64,000 nt of DNA from Gemmobacter aquarius (lineage in GTDB: Bacteria; Pseudomonadota; Alphaproteobacteria; Rhodobacterales; Rhodobacteraceae): contig NZ_CP028918.1 in the NCBI RefSeq assembly GCF_003060865.1, forward strand, positions 318,001 to 382,000, given 5' to 3'. Positions 34,763-43,195 of this stretch are shown here, piece after piece. Position 1 is the stretch's first letter; each line of letters begins with the position of its first letter. Under the pieces are notes generated by a model. The model saw only the letters and a program-made list of their open reading frames with translations. It searched no databases and was not told where the DNA came from. Made by a program: the position numbers and the translations under genes.

Positions 34763-34791
34763 GGCCCGCAGGAGCGATCCTGCGGGCCTTT
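34763..34791. terminator. Bidirectional rho-independent terminator between tyrB and amtB
   Basis: GGCCCGCAGGA (34763-34773) and its exact complement (34778-34788) enclose GCGA. TTTC follows on the plus strand, and on the minus strand the stem is followed by ATTTTCATT. The location between two convergent stop codons fits a shared terminator. Confidence 0.9.
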
Positions 34792-34839
34792 CAGTTTGAC
34801 GGTGGCGGGGAGGAGGTTCGCCACCGTCTGCCGTAATGC

Positions 34840-36186
34840 TTAGCCGTGGTAGGCCTGTTCGCCATGCGAGGCGAGGTCGAGGCCCTGACGTTCGGTGTCT
34901 TGATCGACGCGCAGGCCGATGGTCATGTCGATGGCCTTGAACAGGACCGCCGAGACGACACCCGACCAGACGATGGTGATCAGCACGCCTTCGATCTGGA
35001 TCCAGAGCTGGCTCATCATGGCGTAGTCGTCGCCCTTGATGCCGCCAAAGGCGCCGGCCGAGAACACGCCGGTCAGGATCGCGCCGATGATGCCGCCGAT
35101 GCCGTGGATGCCAAAGACGTCGAGGCTGTCGTCATACTTCATCTTGGCCTTCACGACCGTGACGAAGAAGTAGCAGACCACCGAAGCAATCGCACCAAGG
35201 GCGATGCCGCCCATCGGGCCGATGGTGCCGCAAGCCGGGGTGACGGCGACGAGGCCCGCAACCATGCCCGAGGCAGCGCCCAGCATCGATGCCTTGCCGC
35301 GCTGGACGGTCTCAAGCAGCGTCCATGCCACCGTTGCCGCAGCCGTGGCGATGAAGGTGTTGATCATCGCAAGGGTCGCGCCGCCGTTGGCTTCAAGGTT
35401 CGAGCCGACGTTGAAGCCGAACCAGCCGACCCAGAGCATCGACGCGCCGATCATGGTCATGACCATCGAGTGCGGGGCCATGTTGTCCTTGCCGTAGCCG
35501 ACGCGCTTGCCGATCATCAGGCAGCCGACGAGGGCGGCGATACCGGCGTTGATGTGCACGACAGTGCCGCCTGCAAAGTCGATGGCGCCCTTGGCGAACA
35601 GGTAGCCGTTGGCATCCCAGACCATGTGGGCGATCGGGAAGTACGAGAAGGTCGCCCAGAGCACCGAGAAGACCAGAACCGCGCTGAATTTTACCCGTTC
35701 GGCGAAGGCGCCGATGATCAGGGCCGGAGTGATGGCCGCGAATGTCATCTGGAAGGCGATGAACAGGTATTCCGGGATCACGTAGCCCGCCGAGAAGGTG
35801 GCCGACATGCTGTCTGCGGTCACGCCCGACAGGAACAGCTTGCCAAAGCCGCCAAAGATCGGGTGGGTCGAGCCGCCGAAGGTGAAGGAATAGCCATAGA
35901 CGACCCAGACGATCATCATCACGCAGGCGATCATCGTCGTCTGCATCAGGACCGAAAGCATGTTCTTCGACCGCACCAGACCGCCGTAGAACAGGGCAAG
36001 GCCGGGGATGGTCATGAACAGCACCAGAACGGTGGCGATCATCATGAAGCTGACATCGCCCTTGTCCATGACCGGCGCGGCTTCGACCGCGGCCTCGGTT
36101 GTGGCTTCCTGCGCGAGTGCTGGCAGGGCGGCAAGGGCAGCAGCGCCAAGCGCGCCGAGACCCAAAAGTTTTTCAAGAGTTTTCAT
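34840..36186 (-). CDS. amtB: Ammonium transporter
   Basis: A 448-residue Amt/Mep/Rh channel that imports ammonium. Residues 1-22 form a signal peptide (MKTLEKLLGLGALG, ending ALA-Q), and eleven transmembrane helices follow. MTIPGLALFYGGLVRSKN is the first-helix signature, DFAGGTVVHINAGIAALVG holds the first pore histidine region, and FGIHGIGGIIGA the second. The length is normal. It lies 28 bases downstream of glnK, the usual glnK-amtB order; GlnK blocks the channel when nitrogen is plentiful. Confidence 0.96.
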   Translation of the reverse strand: MKTLEKLLGLGALGAAALAALPALAQEATTEAAVEAAPVMDKGDVSFMMIATVLVLFMTIPGLALFYGGLVRSKNMLSVLMQTTMIACVMMIVWVVYGYSFTFGGSTHPIFGGFGKLFLSGVTADSMSATFSAGYVIPEYLFIAFQMTFAAITPALIIGAFAERVKFSAVLVFSVLWATFSYFPIAHMVWDANGYLFAKGAIDFAGGTVVHINAGIAALVGCLMIGKRVGYGKDNMAPHSMVMTMIGASMLWVGWFGFNVGSNLEANGGATLAMINTFIATAAATVAWTLLETVQRGKASMLGAASGMVAGLVAVTPACGTIGPMGGIALGAIASVVCYFFVTVVKAKMKYDDSLDVFGIHGIGGIIGAILTGVFSAGAFGGIKGDDYAMMSQLWIQIEGVLITIVWSGVVSAVLFKAIDMTIGLRVDQDTERQGLDLASHGEQAYHG

Positions 36187-36214
36187 TGTTACGGATTCCC
36201 CTTCCCGCGTTCTG

Positions 36215-36553
36215 TCAAAGCGCGTCGTCATCGGTTTCACCCGTGCGGACGCGCACGGCGTGCTGGACATCCAGCACGAAAATCTTGCCGTCACCGATCT
36301 TGTCGGTCTTGGCGGTGGCGCGGATCGTTTCGACCACCTGATCGGCGAGCGCGTCGGATACGACGATCTCGAGCCGGACTTTCGGCACAAAGTTCACGGC
36401 ATATTCGGCACCGCGATAAATCTCGGTGTGGCCGGACTGCGAGCCGAAGCCCTTGATCTCGGTCACCATCATCCCCCGGACGCCGATCGTCGTGAGGGCT
36501 TCGCGCACCTCTTCGAGCTTGAACGGCTTGATTGCTGCAATGATGAGTTTCAC
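36215..36553 (-). CDS. glnK: Nitrogen regulatory protein P-II (GlnK type)
   Basis: A 112-residue P-II signal protein that senses 2-oxoglutarate and ATP/ADP and controls AmtB and nitrogen enzymes. The uridylylated Tyr51 is in the T-loop segment RGAEY, and the B- and C-loop motifs TAKTDKIGDGKIFVLDV and VRVRTGE are present. It starts at GTG 36553 (VKLIIAAIKPFKLEEVR), which gives the canonical numbering; the longer frame to 36664 has no family match. Pairing with amtB argues for GlnK rather than GlnB. I see no clear NtrC site upstream. Confidence 0.96.
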   Translation of the reverse strand: MKLIIAAIKPFKLEEVREALTTIGVRGMMVTEIKGFGSQSGHTEIYRGAEYAVNFVPKVRLEIVVSDALADQVVETIRATAKTDKIGDGKIFVLDVQHAVRVRTGETDDDAL

Positions 36554-36810
36554 GTCGTTCCCCTTCGTTTGGCGGAACCCCGAAAGGTTCTTGGGGCTAT
36601 CAGGCGTGTCCAAGCCGTTTCGCACAAGAAAGGCGGGCAGGGTTCGGTCGGCGGTTAACTGCACTTTTGCCTAAATTTTACACTTATTGGGCGACATGCC
36701 TGAAAAATGGGCGAACATCGCACGCGAATCGCGCTGGCTGGTGTTTCACATTCCCCCGCAGGCTGTGTAGATTGTCGCAAAACAGATGCACGGGCAGCAC
36801 GGGCAGAAGA

Positions 36811-39144
36811 ATGGCACTTATCGGTAAAGGCCGTGGTCCGCTTGTGGCGGACCGGCGGTATCCATCAGGCAGACCGGCAAAGGCCCCGTCGCGTAACGGT
36901 GGAAGCGGTTCGGGAGGTGGCGGGCCGCGCAAGCCTGCGCCCAAACGCGCAGCTGCGCGCAAGCCTGCCCGCAAGCGCGGCGTGATCGGGACGCTGGTCT
37001 TTGGCACGCTTGGCCTGATCTGGCGCATCGTCTGGGGCGTGGGCTGGCGCGTGGGCTTTGTGACGGCGACGATCCTTGCCGCCGCGATCCTGTTCTTTTA
37101 CGCGCAGCTTCCACCGCTGACCAACCTGATCGACGCCCGCGCCAAGGGGTCGGTCACGCTGCTTGACCAGGATGGCAAGGTGTTCGCATGGCGGGGGGAA
37201 ACCTTTGGCGGCATGATCACCGCCGACACGGTTTCGCCCTACCTCAAGAACGCCGTGGTCGCGACCGAGGACCGCCGCTTTTACCGCCATTTCGGCATCA
37301 GCCCGCGCGGCATCGCATCGGCGGTGCGGATCAACCTGTCCGAAGGGCGCGGCCCGCTGGAGGGCAACGGCGGGTCGACCATCACGCAGCAGGTGGCGAA
37401 GCTTCTGTGCCTTGGCGTGGCCTATGATCCGCAAAAGTGGAAGTCGGAAGCCGAATACGAAGCCGATTGCCGCAAGGGCGGGATCGTGCGGAAGATCAAG
37501 GAAGTGCCCTTCGCCATGGCGATGGAGGCGAAGTATTCCAAGAACGATATCCTGACGATCTATTTCAACCGCGCCTATCTGGGGGCCGGTGCCCGTGGCT
37601 TCGAAGCCGCCGCGCAGCGTTATTTCGGCAAATCGGCCAATGATGTGACCCCTGCCGAGGCCGCGATGCTGGCGGGGCTGCTCAAGGCTCCGTCGACCTT
37701 TGCCCCCACCAACAACCTCGACCGCGCGCGGGCACGGGCGAATGTGGTTGTCGGGCTGATGGAGGATCAAGGCTATCTGACAGCCGCCGAGGCCGACGAG
37801 GCACGGGCCAATCCCGCCACTTTGTCGCAGGCGGCGGCGACCAAATCGGGTGGCTATTTCGCCGATTGGGTGATGGAGACGGCGCCCGCCTTCCTGACCT
37901 CGGAAACCACCGAGGATGTGGTGATCCGCTCGACCTTGGACCAGCGGATGCAGAAGGCGGCCGAGGATGCGGTGGCTTTCGTCTTCGACACCAAGCTCAA
38001 GCAGGGGTCGAACGCGCAGACAGCCGTGGTGGTGATGGCCGCCGACGGTGCGGTCAAGGCGATGGTGGGCGGGCGCAAGACCGACCTTGCCGGATCGTTC
38101 AACCGCGCCACGCAGGCGTTGCGCCAGACCGGTTCGGCGTTCAAACCCTTTGTCTATGCCGCAGCGCTCGATCTGGGGTGGAGCCCGATGGATTATGTGG
38201 AAGACACACCGCTGACCATCAACATCCCCGGATCGGGACCATGGACGCCGTCGAATTACGACAAGGAATTCAAGGGCCTGATCACGCTGGCGCAGGCGCT
38301 GGAAGAAAGCCGGAACATTCCGGCGGTCAAGGTGTCGGAAGCGGTGGGCCGCGATCTGGTTCGCAACGTGGCGCAGGGCTTCGGCATTGACAGCGATCTG
38401 GCGGCGGGCCCCGCGCTGGCGCTGGGCGCATCGGAATCGACGCTGCTGGAAATGACGGGGGCCTATGCGGGCATCCTGAACGGCGGGTCGTCGGTCAAGC
38501 CCTACGGGCTGCTCGATCTGCGGTTGCAGGGCGAATCCGAGCCGTTGATGGGCGCTGCGGGCGGGATCGGCGAGCGGGTGATACAGGAGACATCGGCGCA
38601 GCAACTGACATGGATGATGACGCAGGTGGTCGAACATGGCACGGGCGGGCGCGCACGGCTGGCCGACCGTCAGGTGGCTGGCAAGACCGGCACAACGCAG
38701 GCGGCGCGCGATGCGTGGTTCATCGGCTTTACCGCCGATTTCGTGGTCGGCGTCTGGATGGGGTATGATGACAACAAGCCGCTGACCGGCGTGACGGGGG
38801 GCGGCATTCCGGCCGAGATCTGGCACGAGGTGATGATGCGGGTGAACGAAGGCATCCCGCCCAAACCCCTGCCGCTGATCGTGCCGCAGGCCAAACAGCC
38901 GCCCCTGCCGGGAACCGAGCCGACCCCGCTGCCGCCGGGCGCCGTATCGGACGGCGGGATCGACACCGATGGCGACGGCATCGCCGATGCATGGCCGGTC
39001 GATCCGAACGACCCCAACGCAGGCCTTGCCCGCCCACGCAACGGCCAAGCCGCGCCGCAGGGCGAACCGGTCCAGCCGCGCCGCGACCGCGCGCAGGAAG
39101 ACCCCGTCGAGTCGCTGCTGAAAGACCTGCTCGGGATCAACTAG
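36811..39144 (+). CDS. Class A penicillin-binding protein (PBP1a/PBP1b type, transglycosylase-transpeptidase)
   Basis: A 777-residue bifunctional murein synthase. A basic, low-complexity cytoplasmic tail (1-57) with an AAARKPARKR run is followed by one membrane helix (about 80-98). The GT51 transglycosylase domain has Glu153 in ATEDRRFYRHFG, and the transpeptidase has Ser442-x-x-Lys445, SRN (500-502) and KTGT (625-628). The C-terminus is Pro-rich and carries a calcium-loop-like segment, DTDGDGIAD, starting at residue 718. ATG 36811 was chosen because the frame upstream is unlike the family. Confidence 0.93.
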   Translation: MALIGKGRGPLVADRRYPSGRPAKAPSRNGGSGSGGGGPRKPAPKRAAARKPARKRGVIGTLVFGTLGLIWRIVWGVGWRVGFVTATILAAAILFFYAQLPPLTNLIDARAKGSVTLLDQDGKVFAWRGETFGGMITADTVSPYLKNAVVATEDRRFYRHFGISPRGIASAVRINLSEGRGPLEGNGGSTITQQVAKLLCLGVAYDPQKWKSEAEYEADCRKGGIVRKIKEVPFAMAMEAKYSKNDILTIYFNRAYLGAGARGFEAAAQRYFGKSANDVTPAEAAMLAGLLKAPSTFAPTNNLDRARARANVVVGLMEDQGYLTAAEADEARANPATLSQAAATKSGGYFADWVMETAPAFLTSETTEDVVIRSTLDQRMQKAAEDAVAFVFDTKLKQGSNAQTAVVVMAADGAVKAMVGGRKTDLAGSFNRATQALRQTGSAFKPFVYAAALDLGWSPMDYVEDTPLTINIPGSGPWTPSNYDKEFKGLITLAQALEESRNIPAVKVSEAVGRDLVRNVAQGFGIDSDLAAGPALALGASESTLLEMTGAYAGILNGGSSVKPYGLLDLRLQGESEPLMGAAGGIGERVIQETSAQQLTWMMTQVVEHGTGGRARLADRQVAGKTGTTQAARDAWFIGFTADFVVGVWMGYDDNKPLTGVTGGGIPAEIWHEVMMRVNEGIPPKPLPLIVPQAKQPPLPGTEPTPLPPGAVSDGGIDTDGDGIADAWPVDPNDPNAGLARPRNGQAAPQGEPVQPRRDRAQEDPVESLLKDLLGIN

Positions 39145-39253
39145 GCCAGCCTTTGCCAAGGGGCGCAGGACGCAGGCGCGTTTTGCGCCCGAACCGGCTA
39201 TGCTGGCCCAAATCATTCTGGCCCCAAAGCCATGCCCTGAAAGGACAAGCCCC

Positions 39254-39733
39254 ATGCCCGTGCCCAAGAACACGATCTGCCTGTGGTATGACCGCGACGC
39301 CGAAGCTGCGGCGCGGTTCTATGCCGAAACCTTTCCCGACAGCGAAGTGACGGGCGTATTCCACGCGCCCGCCGATTTTCCGTCAGGCAAGGCGGGCGAT
39401 GTGCTGACCGTCACCTTTACCGTGATGGGCATCCCCTGCCTTGGCCTGAACGGAGGGCCATTCTTTACCCAGTCCGAAGCGTTCTCGTTCCAGATCGCGA
39501 CCGAGGATCAGGCCGAAACCGACCGGTATTGGAACGCTATAACCCGCAATGGCGGCACCGAAAGCGAATGTGGCTGGTGCAAGGACCGCTGGGGTGTGAG
39601 CTGGCAGATCACGCCTCGCGTGCTGACCGAAGCACTCGCCACGGGCGGCGACGTGGCGCAGCGGGCCTTTGTCGCGATGATGCAGATGGGCAAGATCGAC
39701 GTGGAGCAGATCGAAGCGGCGGTGCGGGGGTAG
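39254..39733 (+). CDS. VOC family protein (PhnB/3-demethylubiquinone methyltransferase-like)
   Basis: A 159-residue protein of the vicinal oxygen chelate fold, PhnB-like subgroup. It opens NTICLWYDRDAEAAARFYAETFPDSEV and contains LGLNGGPFFTQSEAFSFQI, WGVSWQITP and a C-terminal helical tail (VAQRAFVAMMQMGKIDVEQI). Such proteins are often annotated as 3-demethylubiquinone-9 3-methyltransferases, but catalysis is not shown for most of them. The start at ATG 39254 was chosen over 39200 because it begins at the family N-terminus. The 39758-39880 repeat follows it. Confidence 0.85.
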   Translation: MPVPKNTICLWYDRDAEAAARFYAETFPDSEVTGVFHAPADFPSGKAGDVLTVTFTVMGIPCLGLNGGPFFTQSEAFSFQIATEDQAETDRYWNAITRNGGTESECGWCKDRWGVSWQITPRVLTEALATGGDVAQRAFVAMMQMGKIDVEQIEAAVRG

Positions 39734-39757
39734 CACAGCCAACCGTCGGGACTCTGG

Positions 39758-39880
39758 GCCCCTCACCCTGACCCTCTCCCCGAGGGGGAGAGGGAAGCGC
39801 GCCGGTTCTGCAGCGCCTTGCGCCGGGTCGGGACGGTCTCTCCCTCTCCCCCTCGGGGAGAGGGTCGGGGTGAGGGGGCC
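39758..39880. repeat. Inverted pair of 39-40 bp repeats with 10-3-10 hairpins
   Basis: Two copies of a roughly 40-bp sequence face each other about 45 bases apart. Each contains a perfect hairpin: arm CCCTCTCCCC with loop GAG at 39772-39794, and the same arm with loop CTC at 39842-39864. Flanks CCCTCACCC and GGGTGAGGG also pair. Similar CTCTCCCC/GGGGAGAG repeats are widespread in bacteria. It lies between the VOC gene and mlaC, which are convergent. Confidence 0.92.
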
Positions 39881-39893
39881 GCCTGCCTGCGCT

Positions 39894-40502
39894 TCAGATC
39901 GTCTGCAACTGCGCGATCAGCTTGTCCAGATCGCCGCCGTTCCGGTCGAGCAACGCCCCGATCTCGGTGCGCTCCGAGGCGAGCATGTTCACGCCTTCGA
40001 TGATGATGTTGAAGAACAGGTCGCGGCCCGATTTGTCCGACACATGCCAGCGCAGGTCGAACGGGGCCTCGCCCTTCAGCGTGGCGGTCGAGATCACCTC
40101 GTAATAGCTTTTGATCGGGCGGGCATCGGTCACTTCGATCTTGCCGCCGATGAATTCGCGGAAGCGGCGGCCGTATTTGCGGCTCAGGTAACCCTGATAG
40201 GCCTTGGTGAACGCGGTCATCTGCGCGGGGCTGGCCGAACGGGCAGCAACCCCCAGCGCCGAGCGGGCGATCACTGGCACATCGGCATATTTGACGAAGA
40301 GTTTCTCGAAGTCACCGAACATCTGGGTTTCGGATTGGCCCGACCCGATGATCCGGTTCACGTCGGCAACCGCCTTGTCGATCAGCCCGCGGGCCTGGTC
40401 CACATCGAGCGCTGCGGCAGGCAACGGCAGGGCAAAGGCAGCCGAGGCGGCCAGTGCGACTGATGTAAACCCGCGGCGAGTCAGTTTCAGGTCATTGCGC
40501 AT
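39894..40502 (-). CDS. mlaC: MlaC-like phospholipid-binding periplasmic protein
   Basis: A 202-residue periplasmic protein of the MlaC/Ttg2D family that shuttles phospholipids between the outer-membrane MlaA complex and the inner-membrane MlaFEDB transporter. The N-terminus has a twin arginine before the hydrophobic stretch (TRRGF, then SVALAASAAFA), so export may be by Tat; cleavage is likely near AAA-LDV. Mature motifs include SALGVAARSASPAQMTAFTKAYQGYL and FNIIIEGVNMLASER. Its start lies 11 bases inside mlaA. mlaFED genes are not in the window. Confidence 0.9.
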   Translation of the reverse strand: MRNDLKLTRRGFTSVALAASAAFALPLPAAALDVDQARGLIDKAVADVNRIIGSGQSETQMFGDFEKLFVKYADVPVIARSALGVAARSASPAQMTAFTKAYQGYLSRKYGRRFREFIGGKIEVTDARPIKSYYEVISTATLKGEAPFDLRWHVSDKSGRDLFFNIIIEGVNMLASERTEIGALLDRNGGDLDKLIAQLQTI

Positions 40503-41277
40503 AGGGGTCCTCGAAATTGGCATCATCACTGGTATTTGCGCTGCCACCCGTCTGGCCGAGTTCGAAGCGCCGGTTTTGCAGATACAAAAGCCGCGCCTGC
40601 GCGTAGCTGTCCGCGCTTTCATATAGAATGGAATCGAAAGTCGCGGAATAGCGCGACCGATCACCAAGCGTTGATGCGACCTTGGCGCCGGTCATCCAAT
40701 AGGTTTCGGGCGCCTCGAGCACCAGCCGCAGCGGGTTCAGCGCCACATCGACCAGCGTTCCGGTGAAATCGCGGGTCGTCGACGGGCCGAGGAAGGGCAC
40801 TTCGACATAACGGCCCTCTTTCGCGCCCCAGACATGCAGCGTCTCGCCGAAATCGGTGGGGGCACCGGCGACACCCATCGCGGTGGCCGGATCGAACAGC
40901 CCGCCGATGCCGATGGTGGTGTTGATCACGAAACGCACGGTATTGTGCATCGCGTCGCCGGGTTTGGCTTGCAGCAGGTCGTTGACCACATCGCCCGGCC
41001 CGTCGAGGTTGGTCGCGAAATTCGAGATGCCCTGTTCGAGCGGCTGCGGCACGATAGACCCGTAGGCTGACGCGGCCGGGCGCAAAAGCGTCTTGTCCAC
41101 CCCACGGTTGAAGGCGTGGACGTGGCGGTTCACAGCCTCGTTCGGGTCGTTGATCCCCTGCGGCGCAGGTTCGCGGGCGCAGGCCGAAAGGCCAAGCGCG
41201 GCGATAAGCATGAAAGCGCCGCGCAGGGCCGGTCTGGCCTGACGGGGGAAAGAAAAGGATGGAGTTTGACGGATCAT
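40492..41277 (-). CDS. mlaA: MlaA/VacJ family outer-membrane lipoprotein
   Basis: A 261-residue lipoprotein that removes misplaced phospholipids from the outer leaflet and passes them to MlaC. The lipobox LSAC puts the lipidated Cys at residue 33. The VacJ signature is seen as NDPNEAVNRHVHAFNRGVDKTLLRP and as RFVINTTIGIGGLFDPA, followed by DFGETLHVWGAKEGRYVEVPFLGPSTTRD. The tail after residue 240 is variable. mlaC overlaps its 3' end, so the two are an operon. Confidence 0.93.
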   Translation of the reverse strand: MIRQTPSFSFPRQARPALRGAFMLIAALGLSACAREPAPQGINDPNEAVNRHVHAFNRGVDKTLLRPAASAYGSIVPQPLEQGISNFATNLDGPGDVVNDLLQAKPGDAMHNTVRFVINTTIGIGGLFDPATAMGVAGAPTDFGETLHVWGAKEGRYVEVPFLGPSTTRDFTGTLVDVALNPLRLVLEAPETYWMTGAKVASTLGDRSRYSATFDSILYESADSYAQARLLYLQNRRFELGQTGGSANTSDDANFEDPYAQ

Positions 41278-41431
41278 CTTTCTACTTTCGCGCTTACTGG
41301 CCGTGCGATTAAGGGTTTACAAACGTCTGATCGCGGGAATGACAAGCCATAAGCCTCCCGTTCCGCCATGACAACCGACGAAGCGTGTCGTCCCAGTTAT
41401 GCGTTGCGGAAAGCCGCCAAGACAACGCACA

Positions 41432-41446
41432 TACCGTTTTACGGTA
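41432..41446. promoter_or_regulatory. Small inverted repeat before the type I secretion operon
   Basis: TACCGT and ACGGTA flank TTT (6-3-6), 16 bases before ATG 41462 and immediately ahead of the GAGGGG ribosome-binding site. It could be an operator or simply a leader hairpin. The rest of the 184-base gap from 41278 shows no gene. Confidence 0.3.
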
Positions 41447-41461
41447 AAGAGGGGTTTTTGG

Positions 41462-43195
41462 ATGAGTCGAAACGAAATGCAGCGCGGTCTGTCAGAACTG
41501 CGCGAGGCTCGGGTCGAGCAGAATGGTCTGCTGGTCGCGGCCTTTGTTTTCTCCGTTTTCGTCAACATCCTGATGCTGACCGGCCCGCTTTACATGCTGC
41601 AGGTCTATGACCGCGTGCTGGGCAGCCGGTCGGAACCCACTTTGCTGGCGCTTTCGGGGCTTGTGACGTTCCTTTTCGTCGTCATGGGCGTGCTCGACCA
41701 TGCCCGCAGCCGGGTTCTGGCGCGGGTCGGCGCGCGCATCCAGCAAAAGCTGGAGCGGCGGGTTTTCGACGCCTCGTTGCGCCGTCTGATGCTGGCGCCC
41801 GACGATCCGGCGGCGCTGGCCGCGCAAAAGGACCTTGAAGCCTTGCAGCGGTTCTGGACGTCGCCCGCGCTGGTCGCGATCATCGACATGCCATGGGCGC
41901 CGCTGTTTCTGGCAGTGATCTTCATCTTCAACTGGGTGCTTGGCGTGATGGCGCTGATCGGCGGGGTGATCATCGTCGCCATCGCCCTGTTGAACCAAGC
42001 CCGCACCAAGGTGCCCTTGGCTCGCGCCACATCGGCGGGTATTTACGCCGACCGCGCCGGAGAATTGCTCAAGGGCGAGGCCGAGACCATCCGCGCGCTT
42101 GGCATGACCGGCGCCGCCTTTGACCGCTGGCAGAACGCCCGTGGCGTGGCCGTTGCCGAAGGCATGGTCGCGTCGGATGTGGGCGGGGCCTATGCCATCG
42201 CCTCGCGGACCTTCCGGCTGTTCTTGCAGTCGGCCATGCTTGGCCTTGGCGCGTGGCTGGTGCTGCATGGCGACATGACTCCGGGCGGGATGATCGCGGC
42301 GTCGATCCTGATGGGCCGCGCCTTGCAGCCCGTCGAGCAGGCCGTGGGGCAATGGTCGGTGGTAACGCGGGCGCGCGACGGCTATGGCCGGTTGGCGGAC
42401 CTTTTGACCCGCGTGCCGGTCGAGCCCAAGCGCACAGCCCTGCCGCGCCCCAAGGCGCTGGTCGAGGTGACGGCCCTGACGGTGGTGCCCCCCGGCGAGC
42501 AGATGCCCGCGCTTCGCATGATGAACTTTACCCTGCCACCCGGTCAGGCGCTTGGCGTGATCGGGCCTTCGGGGGCGGGCAAGTCCACCGTCGCACGTGC
42601 GCTGACAAGCGTGTGGCGGGCGGCGAGCGGCAAGATCCGGCTCGATGGCGCGACGCTCGACCAATACGACCCCGACGTGCTGGGCAGTTACATCGGCTAC
42701 CTTCCGCAGCGGGTGACATTGTTTGACGGCACGGTTGCCGAAAACATCGCCCGTCTGGGCAAGCCCGATCCGGCCAAGGTGGTCGAGGCGGCAAAGGCCG
42801 CTGCCGCGCATGACATGATACTCAAGCTGCCCGACGGCTATGACACGCGCCTGTCGTCGGTCGGCGGGCGGCTTTCGGGCGGGCAGACCCAGCGCATCGG
42901 CCTTGCGCGGGCGCTTTACGGCAATCCGGTGCTGCTGATCCTCGATGAGCCGAACTCGAACCTCGACAACGAAGGGTCGCTTGCGGTGAACGCGGCGATC
43001 CGCGCGCATAAGGCGGCCGGCGGGTCGGCGATGATCATGGCGCACCGGCCTGCGGCGATACAAGAGTGCGATCTGCTGCTGGTGGTCGAGGATGGAACGC
43101 GCCGCGCCTTTGGCCCGCGTGATCAGGTGCTGCGTGAGATGGTGAAGAATTCTGCCGACATCGCCCGCGCGGCAACGCCCGGAGGTGTGGTATGA
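41462..43195 (+). CDS. Type I secretion system permease/ATPase (PrtD/HasD-like)
   Basis: A 577-residue ABC exporter of the PrtD/HasD/RsaD type, which pumps unfolded RTX-like proteins straight to the outside. About five or six membrane helices lie in 1-300. The ATPase domain has GPSGAGKS (368-375), LSGGQ (471-475) and LLILDEP (491-497). There is no C39 peptidase domain. GAGGGG precedes ATG 41462. The periplasmic adaptor gene starts inside its stop. No RTX substrate or TolC gene is seen nearby. Confidence 0.9.
   Translation: MSRNEMQRGLSELREARVEQNGLLVAAFVFSVFVNILMLTGPLYMLQVYDRVLGSRSEPTLLALSGLVTFLFVVMGVLDHARSRVLARVGARIQQKLERRVFDASLRRLMLAPDDPAALAAQKDLEALQRFWTSPALVAIIDMPWAPLFLAVIFIFNWVLGVMALIGGVIIVAIALLNQARTKVPLARATSAGIYADRAGELLKGEAETIRALGMTGAAFDRWQNARGVAVAEGMVASDVGGAYAIASRTFRLFLQSAMLGLGAWLVLHGDMTPGGMIAASILMGRALQPVEQAVGQWSVVTRARDGYGRLADLLTRVPVEPKRTALPRPKALVEVTALTVVPPGEQMPALRMMNFTLPPGQALGVIGPSGAGKSTVARALTSVWRAASGKIRLDGATLDQYDPDVLGSYIGYLPQRVTLFDGTVAENIARLGKPDPAKVVEAAKAAAAHDMILKLPDGYDTRLSSVGGRLSGGQTQRIGLARALYGNPVLLILDEPNSNLDNEGSLAVNAAIRAHKAAGGSAMIMAHRPAAIQECDLLLVVEDGTRRAFGPRDQVLREMVKNSADIARAATPGGVV

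Noticed and set aside
36865..39273. An 802-residue open frame opposite the class A PBP
   Set aside because: Antisense shadow. The plus-strand frame has complete glycosyltransferase and transpeptidase motifs.
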